Assembly: GCA_023426545.1 (NCBI GenBank)
Contig: JAFAAN010000129.1
Location: forward strand, 23,422 to 87,421
Source of the DNA: Pseudomonadota bacterium
GTDB lineage: Bacteria > Myxococcota > Myxococcia > Myxococcales > Myxococcaceae
Reading direction: 5' to 3'
DNA length: 64,000 bases
Shown here: positions 44,188-52,771 of the stretch, piece by piece
How the letters are laid out: every line of letters begins with the position of its first letter
Position numbering within the stretch: position 1 is the first letter of the stretch
Made by a program: the position numbers and the translations under genes
The notes under the pieces: model-generated
The model's database searches: none
The model's input: only the letters and a program-made list of their open reading frames with translations
Told to the model about the DNA's origin: nothing

Positions 44188-45471
44188 ATGGACCTCAAGG
44201 AACAGCTCCTCTACGGCCTGCCCGTGTTCCTAGCGCCCATCCTCATCGAGCTGGTGGTGGGGGTGGCGCGGCGCAAGCCGGCGTACCGGCTCAACGACCT
44301 GCTCACCAACCTGACGATGAGCCTGCTCACCGTCCTGGGCAGCGTGGTCATCGCGGGAGCCACCTTCGTCTTCTACGCCTACGTCCACCAGCACCACGCC
44401 CTCTTCCCCCTGGCGACGGACTCCGCGTGGACGTGGGTGGTGGCCTTCTTCGCCTACGACTTCTTCTATTACTGGGCGCACCGGCTGCATCACACGATGG
44501 CGTGCCTGTGGGGCATCCACGTCGCGCACCACTCCGGCGAGGACATGAACTTCGGCCTCGCCGTGCGGCAGAGCGCGCTGGGTGAGCTGACCACGTGGCC
44601 CTTCTTCGTGCCCATGGCGCTGCTGGGCATCGCGCCCGAGGTCTTCCTGGGCATCACCGGCATTCAGCTCATCTTCCAGTACGCCATCCACAACACCTAC
44701 GTGCCGCCGCTGGGGTGGCTGGAGTACCTGCTCGTCACGCCCTCCCAGCACCGCGTCCACCACAGCCGCAACACGCCGTACATCGACAAGAACTACGGCA
44801 ACGTCCTGGTGGTGTGGGACTTGCTGTTCCGCACCTACCAGCCGGAGCTGAAGGACCAGCCGCCCGTCTACGGGCTGCGCAGCAGCATCCGGTCATGGAA
44901 CCCCTTCGTGGCGCACTTCCATTACTTCGTGGAGCTGCTCCAGAAGGCCGCCGCCTGCGAGCGGTTGGCGGACAGGGTGCGGTGCTTCATCAAGGGCCCG
45001 GACTGGACCCCGCCCTCGCTGCGCAAGGACCGCTTCACGGGCCCCGTGGATGACGGGCCGTCCGCCCGCTTCAACAAGTACGACCCCAAGCTGCCCCTGC
45101 CCGTCACCGCCTACTGCGTGGCGCAGTTCTTCAGCCTCGCGGCCAGCATCCTCCTGCTGGCGTGGTACCTGGACACGCTCGGCCTCCTGGTCCGCTGCGC
45201 CGCGCTCGCCCTGGTCCTCTTCAGCGCCTGGAGCCTGGGCACGCTGATGGACGCGCGCGCCTTCGCGTGGCGCCAGGAATGCGCGCGGCTGGCGTGCATC
45301 GCCCTGCTGGGCCCCGCCCTGGCGCTGATGGAGGGCGCGCCGCTGGTGAGCGCGCTGCCCATCCTGCTCCACCCCGTCCTCAGCGGCACATGGCTGCTCC
45401 GGTTCAGGGCCTCCTTTCAGAAAGGCGCATACACCCCCACGGCGGCAGGCCCGGGCGCCCTGGCCGCCTGA
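44188..45471 (+). CDS. fatty-acid hydroxylase/sterol-desaturase superfamily membrane protein
   Basis: A 427-residue integral membrane di-iron oxygenase. The histidine clusters are HRLHH (98-102), HVAHH (111-115), His168 and HRVHHSRN (188-195), all in the family order. There are several transmembrane helices before and after, including a long C-terminal hydrophobic part. Members hydroxylate or desaturate lipids at the membrane. In this operon it could hydroxylate the long-chain product of the oxoamine synthase, as sphingolipid C4- or fatty-acid 2-hydroxylases do, but the site is not predictable. Confidence 0.9.
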   Translation: MDLKEQLLYGLPVFLAPILIELVVGVARRKPAYRLNDLLTNLTMSLLTVLGSVVIAGATFVFYAYVHQHHALFPLATDSAWTWVVAFFAYDFFYYWAHRLHHTMACLWGIHVAHHSGEDMNFGLAVRQSALGELTTWPFFVPMALLGIAPEVFLGITGIQLIFQYAIHNTYVPPLGWLEYLLVTPSQHRVHHSRNTPYIDKNYGNVLVVWDLLFRTYQPELKDQPPVYGLRSSIRSWNPFVAHFHYFVELLQKAAACERLADRVRCFIKGPDWTPPSLRKDRFTGPVDDGPSARFNKYDPKLPLPVTAYCVAQFFSLAASILLLAWYLDTLGLLVRCAALALVLFSAWSLGTLMDARAFAWRQECARLACIALLGPALALMEGAPLVSALPILLHPVLSGTWLLRFRASFQKGAYTPTAAGPGALAA

Positions 45472-45512
45472 GCCTTCCCCCCGCTTCGTCGTCCCCTCTC
45501 CACCAGAAAGAC

Positions 45513-46781
45513 ATGACCGCGACCGCAACCGTCACCGGAAGCGCTCCCGCCGCCCACACCCTCTCGCGCCCGCTGGAGGCGCGCTGGGTCGGCTCCATCC
45601 ACGACATCGGCCGGGAGGCCTGGCACACCTGCTTTCCCACCACGGACGTGATGCAGTCCTTCGAGCTGCATCAGGCCACCGAGGCCGCCAGCCTCGATGA
45701 CGTGCAGTTCCACTACCTCGTCCTCCAGAGCGCGGGCGAGGTGCTCGCCATCGTCCCCTGCTTCCGCTTCCGGATGTCGCTGACCGTCATCGCTCCGGAC
45801 CACGTCAACAAGGTGGTGTCCCAGGTCCGCCGCGCGCTCCCCGACTTCCTCTTCCTCAACGCCTTCGTCATCGGGACGCCCATCGCCATCTGCAAGGACC
45901 TGCTGGGCGTGCGGCTGGACCTGCCGCGCGCCGCGCATGACGAGGTGCTGCGGGTCATCTCCCGCGAGGTGATTGCCCAGGCCCGGCGCCTGAAGCTGGG
46001 CCTGGTCTTCATGAAGGAGCTCACCACCCGGAAGCTGCCCGAGGTGAAGGACGTGCTGTCCCGGCACTTCACCTTCGTGGAGAGCGCCGCCACCACCTAC
46101 CTCTACCTGGGCGAGCCGGGGAAGAGCACCTTCAAGGACCGGCTGCGCAAGAAGTACCGCTCCCTGATGAACAACCGCATGGCGCGCCTCCAGGAGGCGG
46201 GCATGCGCTGGGAGATGATGCAGGACTTCTCCCGCTATGCGGCGCAGATGCACCCGTTGTACCTCCAGGTGCTCAACCGCTCGAAAATCCGCTTCGAGAC
46301 GCTCAGCGTGGACTTCTTCGCGCAGCTCCCCGCGCGCCTGGGTGACCGCGTCTTCGCGCTGCTCTGCTTCCAGGGCGAGCGGCTGGTGTCCTTCGAGCTG
46401 TTCCTCCGGGACGCGGAGTGGATCCACCCCATCTACCTGGGCCTGGACTACGGCCTGCGGGACGAGGGCGCGCTGTACTTCAACAGCATCTACAAAATCG
46501 TGGAGGTGCTGGAGTCCCACGGCAAGTCGGTGGTGCAGCTGGGTCAGACGAGCTACGCGGTGAAGGCCAGCATTGGCGCGGTGGTGGACCGGCTCTATCT
46601 GGCCGTGCACCACACGAACCCGGTGCTGAACCGGCTGCTGAAGCGCTTCGGCTCGGAGCTGTTCCCGCCCACGCCCCTGCCGCGCTCGCAGCGGGTGTTC
46701 CGCGACATGAAGGAGAACGACGAAGGGCTCGCCCGCCACGGCATCCGCTTCGAGCGGCTGGATGACGGGAGCGACGCATGA
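45513..46781 (+). CDS. GNAT/FemAB-like N-acyltransferase, copy 1
   Basis: A 422-residue protein of the GNAT superfamily branch (FemAB-like, BioF2-type acetyltransferase). It has an N-terminal half-domain (LQSAGEVLAIVPCFRF) and a C-terminal acyltransferase half with KYRSLMNNRMARLQEAGM, HPLYLQVLNRSKIRFE and FFAQLPARLGDRVFALLCF...FELFLRDAEWIHPIYLGLDY. The substrate amine and acyl donor are unknown. ATG 45513 is used; the upstream open frame overlaps the hydroxylase gene. Its stop overlaps the second acyltransferase start in ATGA. Confidence 0.82.
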   Translation: MTATATVTGSAPAAHTLSRPLEARWVGSIHDIGREAWHTCFPTTDVMQSFELHQATEAASLDDVQFHYLVLQSAGEVLAIVPCFRFRMSLTVIAPDHVNKVVSQVRRALPDFLFLNAFVIGTPIAICKDLLGVRLDLPRAAHDEVLRVISREVIAQARRLKLGLVFMKELTTRKLPEVKDVLSRHFTFVESAATTYLYLGEPGKSTFKDRLRKKYRSLMNNRMARLQEAGMRWEMMQDFSRYAAQMHPLYLQVLNRSKIRFETLSVDFFAQLPARLGDRVFALLCFQGERLVSFELFLRDAEWIHPIYLGLDYGLRDEGALYFNSIYKIVEVLESHGKSVVQLGQTSYAVKASIGAVVDRLYLAVHHTNPVLNRLLKRFGSELFPPTPLPRSQRVFRDMKENDEGLARHGIRFERLDDGSDA

Positions 46782-47968
46782 GCGCGGCCACCGGCTACAC
46801 CACGCGAATCGTCCCCCGCATTCAGGACGTCTCCCGCGCGCTCTGGGACGAGAAGGTGGCGCAGGGCCACCCCTTCAAGAGCGCGGCCTTCCTCGCCTGC
46901 CTGGAGGACTCCTTTCCAGAGCGGAAGTTCGGCTACCTCGTCATGTCGCAGGGCGAGGACGTCGTCGGGCTGGCCGTCATCACCGAGGAGCGGCTGGACC
47001 TGAGCCTGCTGCTTCCTCCGCAAGTGGGCCCGCTGGCCCGGGGCGTGCGCAAGGTGCTGCCCGGCTTCCTGTCGCTGGGCCTGGGCATGGTGGGCACCTT
47101 CGAGACGGCGGAGCGGCACTGGTGGTACGACGCGCGGCGCGTGTCCGAGCATGACTTCGCGCGGGCCCTGCTCGCCGCCTGCGACGAGGTGTGCGGAGCG
47201 TCCGCGCTGCTGCTGGTGCGCGACTTCATGGAGACCATCCCCGAGGACATGCGCCTGGCGTCGTGGTTCCTCCAGCGGGGCTTCAAGCAGGTGGCCAACC
47301 ATCCCATGGCCAAGGTCGTCCTCGACGGGATGAGCAGCGAGGCCCACTTCCAGCGGCTGAAGAAGAAGTCGCGGCAGAACCTGCGCAAGAAGCTGAAGGA
47401 CGCGGCGGCGCTCGGCTTCCAGGTGGAGCGGGTGCGGGACTTCAAGCCCCTCATCGACGAGTGCTACCCGCTCTACCTCCAGGTCCACGAGGGCGCCTCG
47501 GAGTTCAAGCGCAACCCCTTCCCGCGCGCCTTCTTCGAGACCATCGCCGAGCGGATGCCCACCACCAGCAGCTTCCTCACGCTGCGGGACGCGGGCGGGA
47601 AGCTCCTCGCCTTCATCCTCACGGGCGCGGGGGGCGGCCTCCACAACCCCTTCTGCATCGGCATGGACTACGCGCGCACGGAGGGGACGCCGGCCTACTA
47701 CCTGCTGATGTGGAAGGAAATCGAGGACGCGGCGCAGGCCCGGTGCCGCGTCGTGGACCTGGGCCTCACCAGCTACTTCGTGAAGCAGACGGTGGGCGCG
47801 GAGCTGGAGGGCATGACGATGGCCGCCCGCATCCAATCCGCGTGGCTGCGCCCCCTGCTCAACCCGCTGCTGCCCGCGCTGCTGAGCGAGAAGCAGCCCC
47901 AGGAGCGGCGGCGCTTCCGCGACGCCACCCACGACGAAGCCCCTCCCCCGTCCGAGCAGGCGGCCTGA
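46778..47968 (+). CDS. GNAT/FemAB-like N-acyltransferase, copy 2
   Basis: A 396-residue paralogue of the preceding protein with the same layout: RLKKKSRQNLRKKLKDAAALGF, CYPLYLQVHEGASEFKRNPFPRAFFETIAERM, and LLAFILTGAGGGLHNPFCIGMDYA. The two copies differ enough that they probably use different substrates or act as a heteromer. It overlaps copy 1 by 4 bases, and its own stop is followed after 2 bases by the formyltransferase ATG. A pair of such genes next to an oxoamine synthase suggests successive N- and O-acylation, which is inference. Confidence 0.8.
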   Translation: MSAATGYTTRIVPRIQDVSRALWDEKVAQGHPFKSAAFLACLEDSFPERKFGYLVMSQGEDVVGLAVITEERLDLSLLLPPQVGPLARGVRKVLPGFLSLGLGMVGTFETAERHWWYDARRVSEHDFARALLAACDEVCGASALLLVRDFMETIPEDMRLASWFLQRGFKQVANHPMAKVVLDGMSSEAHFQRLKKKSRQNLRKKLKDAAALGFQVERVRDFKPLIDECYPLYLQVHEGASEFKRNPFPRAFFETIAERMPTTSSFLTLRDAGGKLLAFILTGAGGGLHNPFCIGMDYARTEGTPAYYLLMWKEIEDAAQARCRVVDLGLTSYFVKQTVGAELEGMTMAARIQSAWLRPLLNPLLPALLSEKQPQERRRFRDATHDEAPPPSEQAA

Positions 47969-47970
47969 CC

Positions 47971-48813
47971 ATGCTCCGCTTCGCCTACGGCTGCACCCCC
48001 TCCCTCATGTCCCTCTCCCTCGCCAACGCCCTGGTGCGGCGAGCGGGGCTGACACCTGCCTGCATCGTGCTGTCCTCGGGCGGGCTGCGCTTCCAGAAGA
48101 AGTCCTACACCCCGGCCCAACTGCTGCCCCTCTTCCTGAAGCGGTTCGGCCCGCGCTTCACCAGCTACAGCGTGCTCGCGGGGCTCGGCGGCGCGCTGCC
48201 CTTCGACATGCCCCGTCAGGGACTCATGGGCTTCCAGGCGCTCAGCCGCGCCCATGACATCTCCTTGCTGGTCAGCGACGACTTCTCCGGGGAGGCGACG
48301 CTGGCGGCGCTGCAACGGCGGGATGTGGCGCTGTTCGTCACATGCATGTGCGACCAGCTCATCCGTGAGCCGCTGCTGAGCCTTCCGCGTCATGGGTGCG
48401 TCAACATCCACCCGTCGCTGCTGCCAGAGTTCCGCGGCGTGGACTCCATCTTCCAGGCCATGCTGCACGGCGAGCAGGACATCGGAACGACACTCCACCG
48501 CACCGCGGCGCGCATCGACGCGGGCGACGTGCTCGCGCAGTCCACCCTGGCCCGCGCGGCCACGGACTCACACATGGTGCTGACGGTGAAGTCGACGGCG
48601 GCGGGCCTCCCCCTGTTGAAGGAGCACCTGGAAGCGCTGGAGCGCGGAGAGACACCCGCCTCCCGCCCCATCGACATCAGCACGGCCCGGCATCCCTACC
48701 GCTCGTGGCCGGAGCGCGAGGAGCTGCGCCGCTTCCACGCGCAGGGCAACGTCTTCTGGCGTGCGTCTGACTTCCGCCGCGTCCTGGCCTTCGAAGATTT
48801 CAACGCCGGGTAG
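47971..48813 (+). CDS. formyltransferase-family enzyme (tetrahydrofolate-dependent fold)
   Basis: A 280-residue protein with the catalytic set of the formyl_trans_N family: Asn145, His147 and Ser149 in NIHPSLLPEFRG, and Asp183 in RIDAGDVLAQS. GTTLHR (172-177) is the usual hinge. It should transfer a formyl group from 10-formyl-THF to an amine, as in purine and sugar-nucleotide formyltransferases. It is the last gene of the operon, 2 bases after the second acyltransferase. No C-terminal domain of the tRNA enzyme is present, so a role in modifying the operon's amine product is more likely than housekeeping. Confidence 0.85.
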   Translation: MLRFAYGCTPSLMSLSLANALVRRAGLTPACIVLSSGGLRFQKKSYTPAQLLPLFLKRFGPRFTSYSVLAGLGGALPFDMPRQGLMGFQALSRAHDISLLVSDDFSGEATLAALQRRDVALFVTCMCDQLIREPLLSLPRHGCVNIHPSLLPEFRGVDSIFQAMLHGEQDIGTTLHRTAARIDAGDVLAQSTLARAATDSHMVLTVKSTAAGLPLLKEHLEALERGETPASRPIDISTARHPYRSWPEREELRRFHAQGNVFWRASDFRRVLAFEDFNAG

Positions 48814-48869
48814 GAGCCTGCGCTCCCCCCGGCGTCAACACCGCATGCGCGGTGACGGACTGCGAATGA

Positions 48870-49682
48870 CTACCGCTTCGCCGGCGTGATGGACTCGCCC
48901 AGGATGGTGAAGTCGCTGGCGGCGGCCTTCACGTCGATGGCCGAGAAGCTGGTGTACGGGTAGTGGCCGTCACCCACCTCCTCGACGAGCTCGATGTAGT
49001 CGCCGGTGACGGAGCGGCCATTCACGTCGATGGAGAAGGCCTGCGGACCACCGCGGAGGCTCCAGACGCAGGCGCCCGTGTAGATGGGGTCATGCGGGCC
49101 ATAGGAGATGTGGTTGCGGAAGCCGATGCGGATGGGCCACCAGTACCAGTAGAAGTCCCACCACCACGGGTTGAGCCAGCGGTCATAGTTGTAGAGGTCG
49201 GTCGTGGCCTGCAGGTGACCGCCCGAGTAGACGTAGGCGCGGTACGCGGAGCCGCCCGGCGAGCCCGTGAACTGCGGCGCGAGCACCATCTGGTCCCGCT
49301 CGCCGCTCAGGCCAATGCGCAGCGTGCTGACGACCTGCTCGCCGTCACGCGCCGCCAGCGCCAGGCCCTGGCCCTTCTCCGCCAGCCCGCCGATGGCCGC
49401 GTCCATCTCCCAGTTCGCGGCCCGGGGGAACATGCTGGTGATGCCGTCCGTCTTCACATTCGACAGACCCGAGACGGCGATGCCCTTCTCACCCTTGCTC
49501 AGCTGCGCGTCACCGGTCGCACAGTTCTTGATGCCGTTGAAGCCCTCGATGCACTGCTGCTTCGCGGCGGCTTCCTGGGTCGAAACCGAGTCACTCTGGG
49601 ACGGCTCCTCGCCCTGGCAACCCGCGGCCGCCAGGCTCAGGAACGCGGCGGCCAGCAGGCGCCCCGTCTGCTTGATGAACAT
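48870..49682 (-). CDS. Trp/Tyr-rich lipoprotein of unknown function
   Basis: A 270-residue lipoprotein (signal peptide LLAAAFLSLAAAGC, Cys22). The mature part has an unusual aromatic cluster near residue 170 (NPWWWDFYWYWWP) and otherwise beta-like segments (GGSAYRAYVYSGGHL, SIDVNGRSVTGDYIEL). I do not recognise the family. The aromatic cluster may form a membrane-surface or sugar-stacking patch. It converges with the formyltransferase gene and diverges from the PilZ gene. Confidence 0.72.
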   Translation of the reverse strand: MFIKQTGRLLAAAFLSLAAAGCQGEEPSQSDSVSTQEAAAKQQCIEGFNGIKNCATGDAQLSKGEKGIAVSGLSNVKTDGITSMFPRAANWEMDAAIGGLAEKGQGLALAARDGEQVVSTLRIGLSGERDQMVLAPQFTGSPGGSAYRAYVYSGGHLQATTDLYNYDRWLNPWWWDFYWYWWPIRIGFRNHISYGPHDPIYTGACVWSLRGGPQAFSIDVNGRSVTGDYIELVEEVGDGHYPYTSFSAIDVKAAASDFTILGESITPAKR

Positions 49683-50066
49683 GAATGCAATTCCTCTCGT
49701 TGGGGGATGACTTCATCGGGCCTGTCTCAGACCCGGATGCGCCGTGTTGCACCCAACGCGCCAGGACCCCGCCGCCGGAACCTTCACTCGGAACAGCGCG
49801 CGTGGACGGCGCCGGAGACAGCGGCCCGTAACGCCGCGCGATACACATTCCGACGTGCCGTAGCGTGCAACGCCACAGCGTGCGCCGTCAGGCCCCCACG
49901 TATGACCGCGTGCGCCATCCCCTCCGCGTACGGGTCCGCTGCGACACCTCCCCGGTCCGCACTGCTGCGTAGGTTCCACGATTTCGTCACGACCCGTCAT
50001 ATCTCCTATGCTGACCGCCAGTCGCCCGGGAGCCCGGCCGGACTTCCTCCCGGAGAAGGCTGGACG
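49683..50066. other. 384-base divergent intergenic region
   Basis: Between the Trp-rich lipoprotein (minus strand) and the PilZ gene (plus strand). I see no coding frame with support. It should contain both promoters; a TATGCT hexamer near 50006 could be a -10 for the PilZ gene, but no good -35 is evident. Confidence 0.35.
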
Positions 50067-50444
50067 ATGAACAGCACAAGCGCGAATGACTCCCTCTCCG
50101 ACCGCCGCCGCTTCCCGCGGCTCGCGGCTCCGCTCTATGCGCGGCCCGCGCGGCTCCGGCGGCGCGCCGACAAGCAGCAGGTGCTGGACGCCAGCCTGGG
50201 GGGCGTGCGCATCTACTCCGACGAGCAATACGCCCCGGACAGCGAGCTGGAGCTGGACCTGTTCCTGCGCGACGGCTCCTCGCTGGAGTGCAAGGCGCGC
50301 GTGGCCTGGACGCGGAAGCTGCCCAAGGATGGCGTGGCCCGCTTCGAGGTCGGCCTCGCCTTCACGGACGTGCCGCCGCTGGCCATGGATCGGCTCAAGT
50401 CCGTCCTCGTGCCCGACGACGAGGCCGCGCCGGGCGACGCCTGA
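50067..50444 (+). CDS. PilZ-domain protein, possible c-di-GMP effector
   Basis: A 125-residue single PilZ domain. The c-di-GMP-binding motifs are present: RRRFPRL (13-19, the RxxxR arginine box) and DASLGGVRI (41-49, the DxSxxG box). The rest is the expected beta barrel (SSLECKARVAWTRKL; RFEVGLAF). It is likely to bind c-di-GMP and act on an unnamed partner in motility, exopolysaccharide or development. It has no other domain. Located after a divergent intergenic region and before a convergent metalloprotease gene. Confidence 0.88.
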   Translation: MNSTSANDSLSDRRRFPRLAAPLYARPARLRRRADKQQVLDASLGGVRIYSDEQYAPDSELELDLFLRDGSSLECKARVAWTRKLPKDGVARFEVGLAFTDVPPLAMDRLKSVLVPDDEAAPGDA

Positions 50445-50501
50445 GCCCCAGGAGGACACTCGCGGCGACACCTTCGCGCCACGAGCATCCCCGCTTCTCC
50501 G

Positions 50502-52565
50502 TCAGCGCGCGCGTGTCAGCGGCTCGACCACATCCACCGTGAAGGTGCCGCGCCACAAGAGGCCGTACTCGTCCTTGTAGATGTCCAGGTCCACCGTGTG
50601 GTTGCCACGCGCGTCCGGCGGAATGGACTTGGTCATCGTGAAGGTGAAATCCCCACCTGGAGGCAGGTTCACACCCCAGTCGGACCAGGCGGTGTCCCAG
50701 CCGTCCGGCAGGCTGGAGTCGAAGTCGTACCAGACCCAGTCACACGATGCGGAGTCGTTGTTGGTCACCTGCACCGTCCAGGTGACGTCCGTGCCCGGCG
50801 CCGCCGTCACCGTTTGCGGGGACACCGTCACCGTGGGCGAGGCGGTGAGGCAGCGCTCGACGACGTCGATGGCCGCCGTGCCCTGCACCGTGTGGCCGTC
50901 CCGCGTGGCGGCCAATCCCACCGTGTACGCCCCGGGCACCGCGCTGTAGGGGGTGTATGTCTGGAGGCCCAGCGACAGCGAAGTGGACGCGGCGACGCTC
51001 ACCTGCGCGGGCAGCCGGTCGGCGCTCCAGCCCGCCGGAAGGATGGTGGCGAGCTGGAAGGTGGACGGCGCGCACGCGGGCGTGTCGTGATTGATGAGGA
51101 CGGCCTCGAACTCCGGCCGCCCCCCGGGCCAGGTCGTGGGGGCGTAGGGCATCACCTGCACCTCGTGCGGCCCCCGGACGCAGACCGACTGCCGGTACGC
51201 GATGCTCACGGTGAGGCCCGCGGACGTCGCGGCGTCCACCGTCACGGAGAGGGGGCCATGGGGGTCCTCCCACGTCGTGCCCGGCAGCAGGGCCGGGTCG
51301 GTCCAGGACGCCGTGTGCGGCGTGAAGTCGAGCAGGTGTGAGTCCTCCCGCGTCTCCGCATCGTCGTAGTGAACGAGCGCGCCGCCGAACACCTGCGGCG
51401 CCAGCGTCGCCTCATACGCGCCCACGGGCTGGCGGTACTCCAGCCACAGCCAGTCATTGCTCCCGGCCCGCCGCCGCACCTTGAGCGCCTTCAGCCCTCC
51501 GGACGCCACCACCGGCGCGAGGGTGAAGGTGCCGCCCACGCCATCCACCTGGGCCACGGCGGACGCGTCCAGCCAGCCAATGCGCGCCTTCTGCGGCGCC
51601 GCGTAGTGGCCCAGGTTCCACCGCCCCATCGACGAGAAGACGTCCCCGTACTCGTCGATGATGCCCAGGGCGCCCGGCAGGCCCAGCGCCTCCGTGCCGA
51701 AGTCGCGCGAGCTCGCATGACCCAGCGTGAGGTTGTGCCCTGCTTCGTGAGTCACCAGCTCCACCGCCTGGTCATGGGACCCCATGGACTCCGCCACGAG
51801 CCACGCGGTGGAGGCCCTCACGGCGCCGTCCTCCGTCTGCACCTGACCGCAGGACACCGTGGCCTGCCCCGCGTAGGAGCAGCCCGCTTGCGGCCGGGGA
51901 TGGACGATGAAGATGCGGTCGTACTGGGTGAAGTCCACGTCCGCATCCGCCGCCCGCACGGCCGCGTCGCGCATGGCCGCGCCCTCGCTGCAGGAATAGG
52001 CGCGGTCCAGCGTGTACCAGCCCACCACGTTCCCCGTGGTGGTGGTGCGGCCCTCGGACACCTCGCTCCAGTAGTCCGCCAGCGAGCGGCGCGTGGTGGC
52101 GAAGAACGCCTCGTGCACGCTCTGCGGAGTCAGGGTCGGCTGGGCCATGCCTGGGAAGGCCGCCATGATGACCAGGCTGCGCTGGACGCCCGTGACGCCA
52201 CACCCGCCCGCCTCGTTCAGCGAGGCCGCCGCATGCGTGTCCACCTCCACGCCCTGGGCGACGAACCGGCCGCCCTGCTCGCTCCCGCGCACCTTCACCT
52301 GGACGCCGCTGCGCAATCCCGCCGGTGCGCCCTCCGCGAAGAACACCTGACGGCGCTGACTTCCCGTCGTCACGAAATACTCCTCCCACGCCGCCGCGGG
52401 CGCGGGAGGGTCCACCACCACGACCTCCAGCTCGCCTGCCCAGGTCTCCTGGCGAACCACCGCTTCGTGCGGCGGCGCCGCGCCCGGTGCTTCATCCAGT
52501 TCTGAAACCTGTGAGCCACAGGCCGCGAGCCACACGGCCGACACCATGCTCCACGTGCGGGACAT
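50502..52565 (-). CDS. M11 (gametolysin)-type secreted metalloprotease
   Basis: A 687-residue lipoprotein or secreted enzyme (lipobox-like VWLAAC, Cys16). The zinc site HEAGHNLTLGH (273-283) has the HExxHxxGxxH pattern, and a later FSSMGRWN provides a Met-turn. The C-terminal half is composed of NEW3/Ig-like repeats (VTWTVQVTNNDSASC; FEAVLINHDTPAC) that probably bind a surface. ATG 52565 is used because of the signal peptide. Related enzymes cleave collagen- or wall-type proteins; here it may serve predation. The family assignment rests on the zinc motif. Confidence 0.85.
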   Translation of the reverse strand: MSRTWSMVSAVWLAACGSQVSELDEAPGAAPPHEAVVRQETWAGELEVVVVDPPAPAAAWEEYFVTTGSQRRQVFFAEGAPAGLRSGVQVKVRGSEQGGRFVAQGVEVDTHAAASLNEAGGCGVTGVQRSLVIMAAFPGMAQPTLTPQSVHEAFFATTRRSLADYWSEVSEGRTTTTGNVVGWYTLDRAYSCSEGAAMRDAAVRAADADVDFTQYDRIFIVHPRPQAGCSYAGQATVSCGQVQTEDGAVRASTAWLVAESMGSHDQAVELVTHEAGHNLTLGHASSRDFGTEALGLPGALGIIDEYGDVFSSMGRWNLGHYAAPQKARIGWLDASAVAQVDGVGGTFTLAPVVASGGLKALKVRRRAGSNDWLWLEYRQPVGAYEATLAPQVFGGALVHYDDAETREDSHLLDFTPHTASWTDPALLPGTTWEDPHGPLSVTVDAATSAGLTVSIAYRQSVCVRGPHEVQVMPYAPTTWPGGRPEFEAVLINHDTPACAPSTFQLATILPAGWSADRLPAQVSVAASTSLSLGLQTYTPYSAVPGAYTVGLAATRDGHTVQGTAAIDVVERCLTASPTVTVSPQTVTAAPGTDVTWTVQVTNNDSASCDWVWYDFDSSLPDGWDTAWSDWGVNLPPGGDFTFTMTKSIPPDARGNHTVDLDIYKDEYGLLWRGTFTVDVVEPLTRAR

Positions 52566-52771
52566 TGCCCCTCCGGCGAACGGCCGACCGGGGCGGAAGT
52601 GCACCCGGTGACCGCCGCGCGGTCTTGTGCCCGGGCCCCCGCACGCGCGCAACGACTCCGAGGCGAAGCCACGAGGAATTCACCCGTGACGCGCCGGTCC
52701 TCCCTGCGCGTTGCAGACAATCGCGGCCCAGGCGCCAGCCCGTGCCGTACGCCAGGAGGGTCCACCCCGGC

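Noticed and set aside
48835..48865. Short hairpin (CACCGC...GCGGTG) between the convergent formyltransferase and Trp-rich lipoprotein genes
   Set aside because: Only six pairs and no T run; common by chance in this base composition.
48963..50066. Upstream extension of the PilZ frame to 48963
   Set aside because: The extension lies opposite the Trp-rich lipoprotein, is Arg/Val/His-rich, and lacks a ribosome site; the PilZ domain starts cleanly at 50067.
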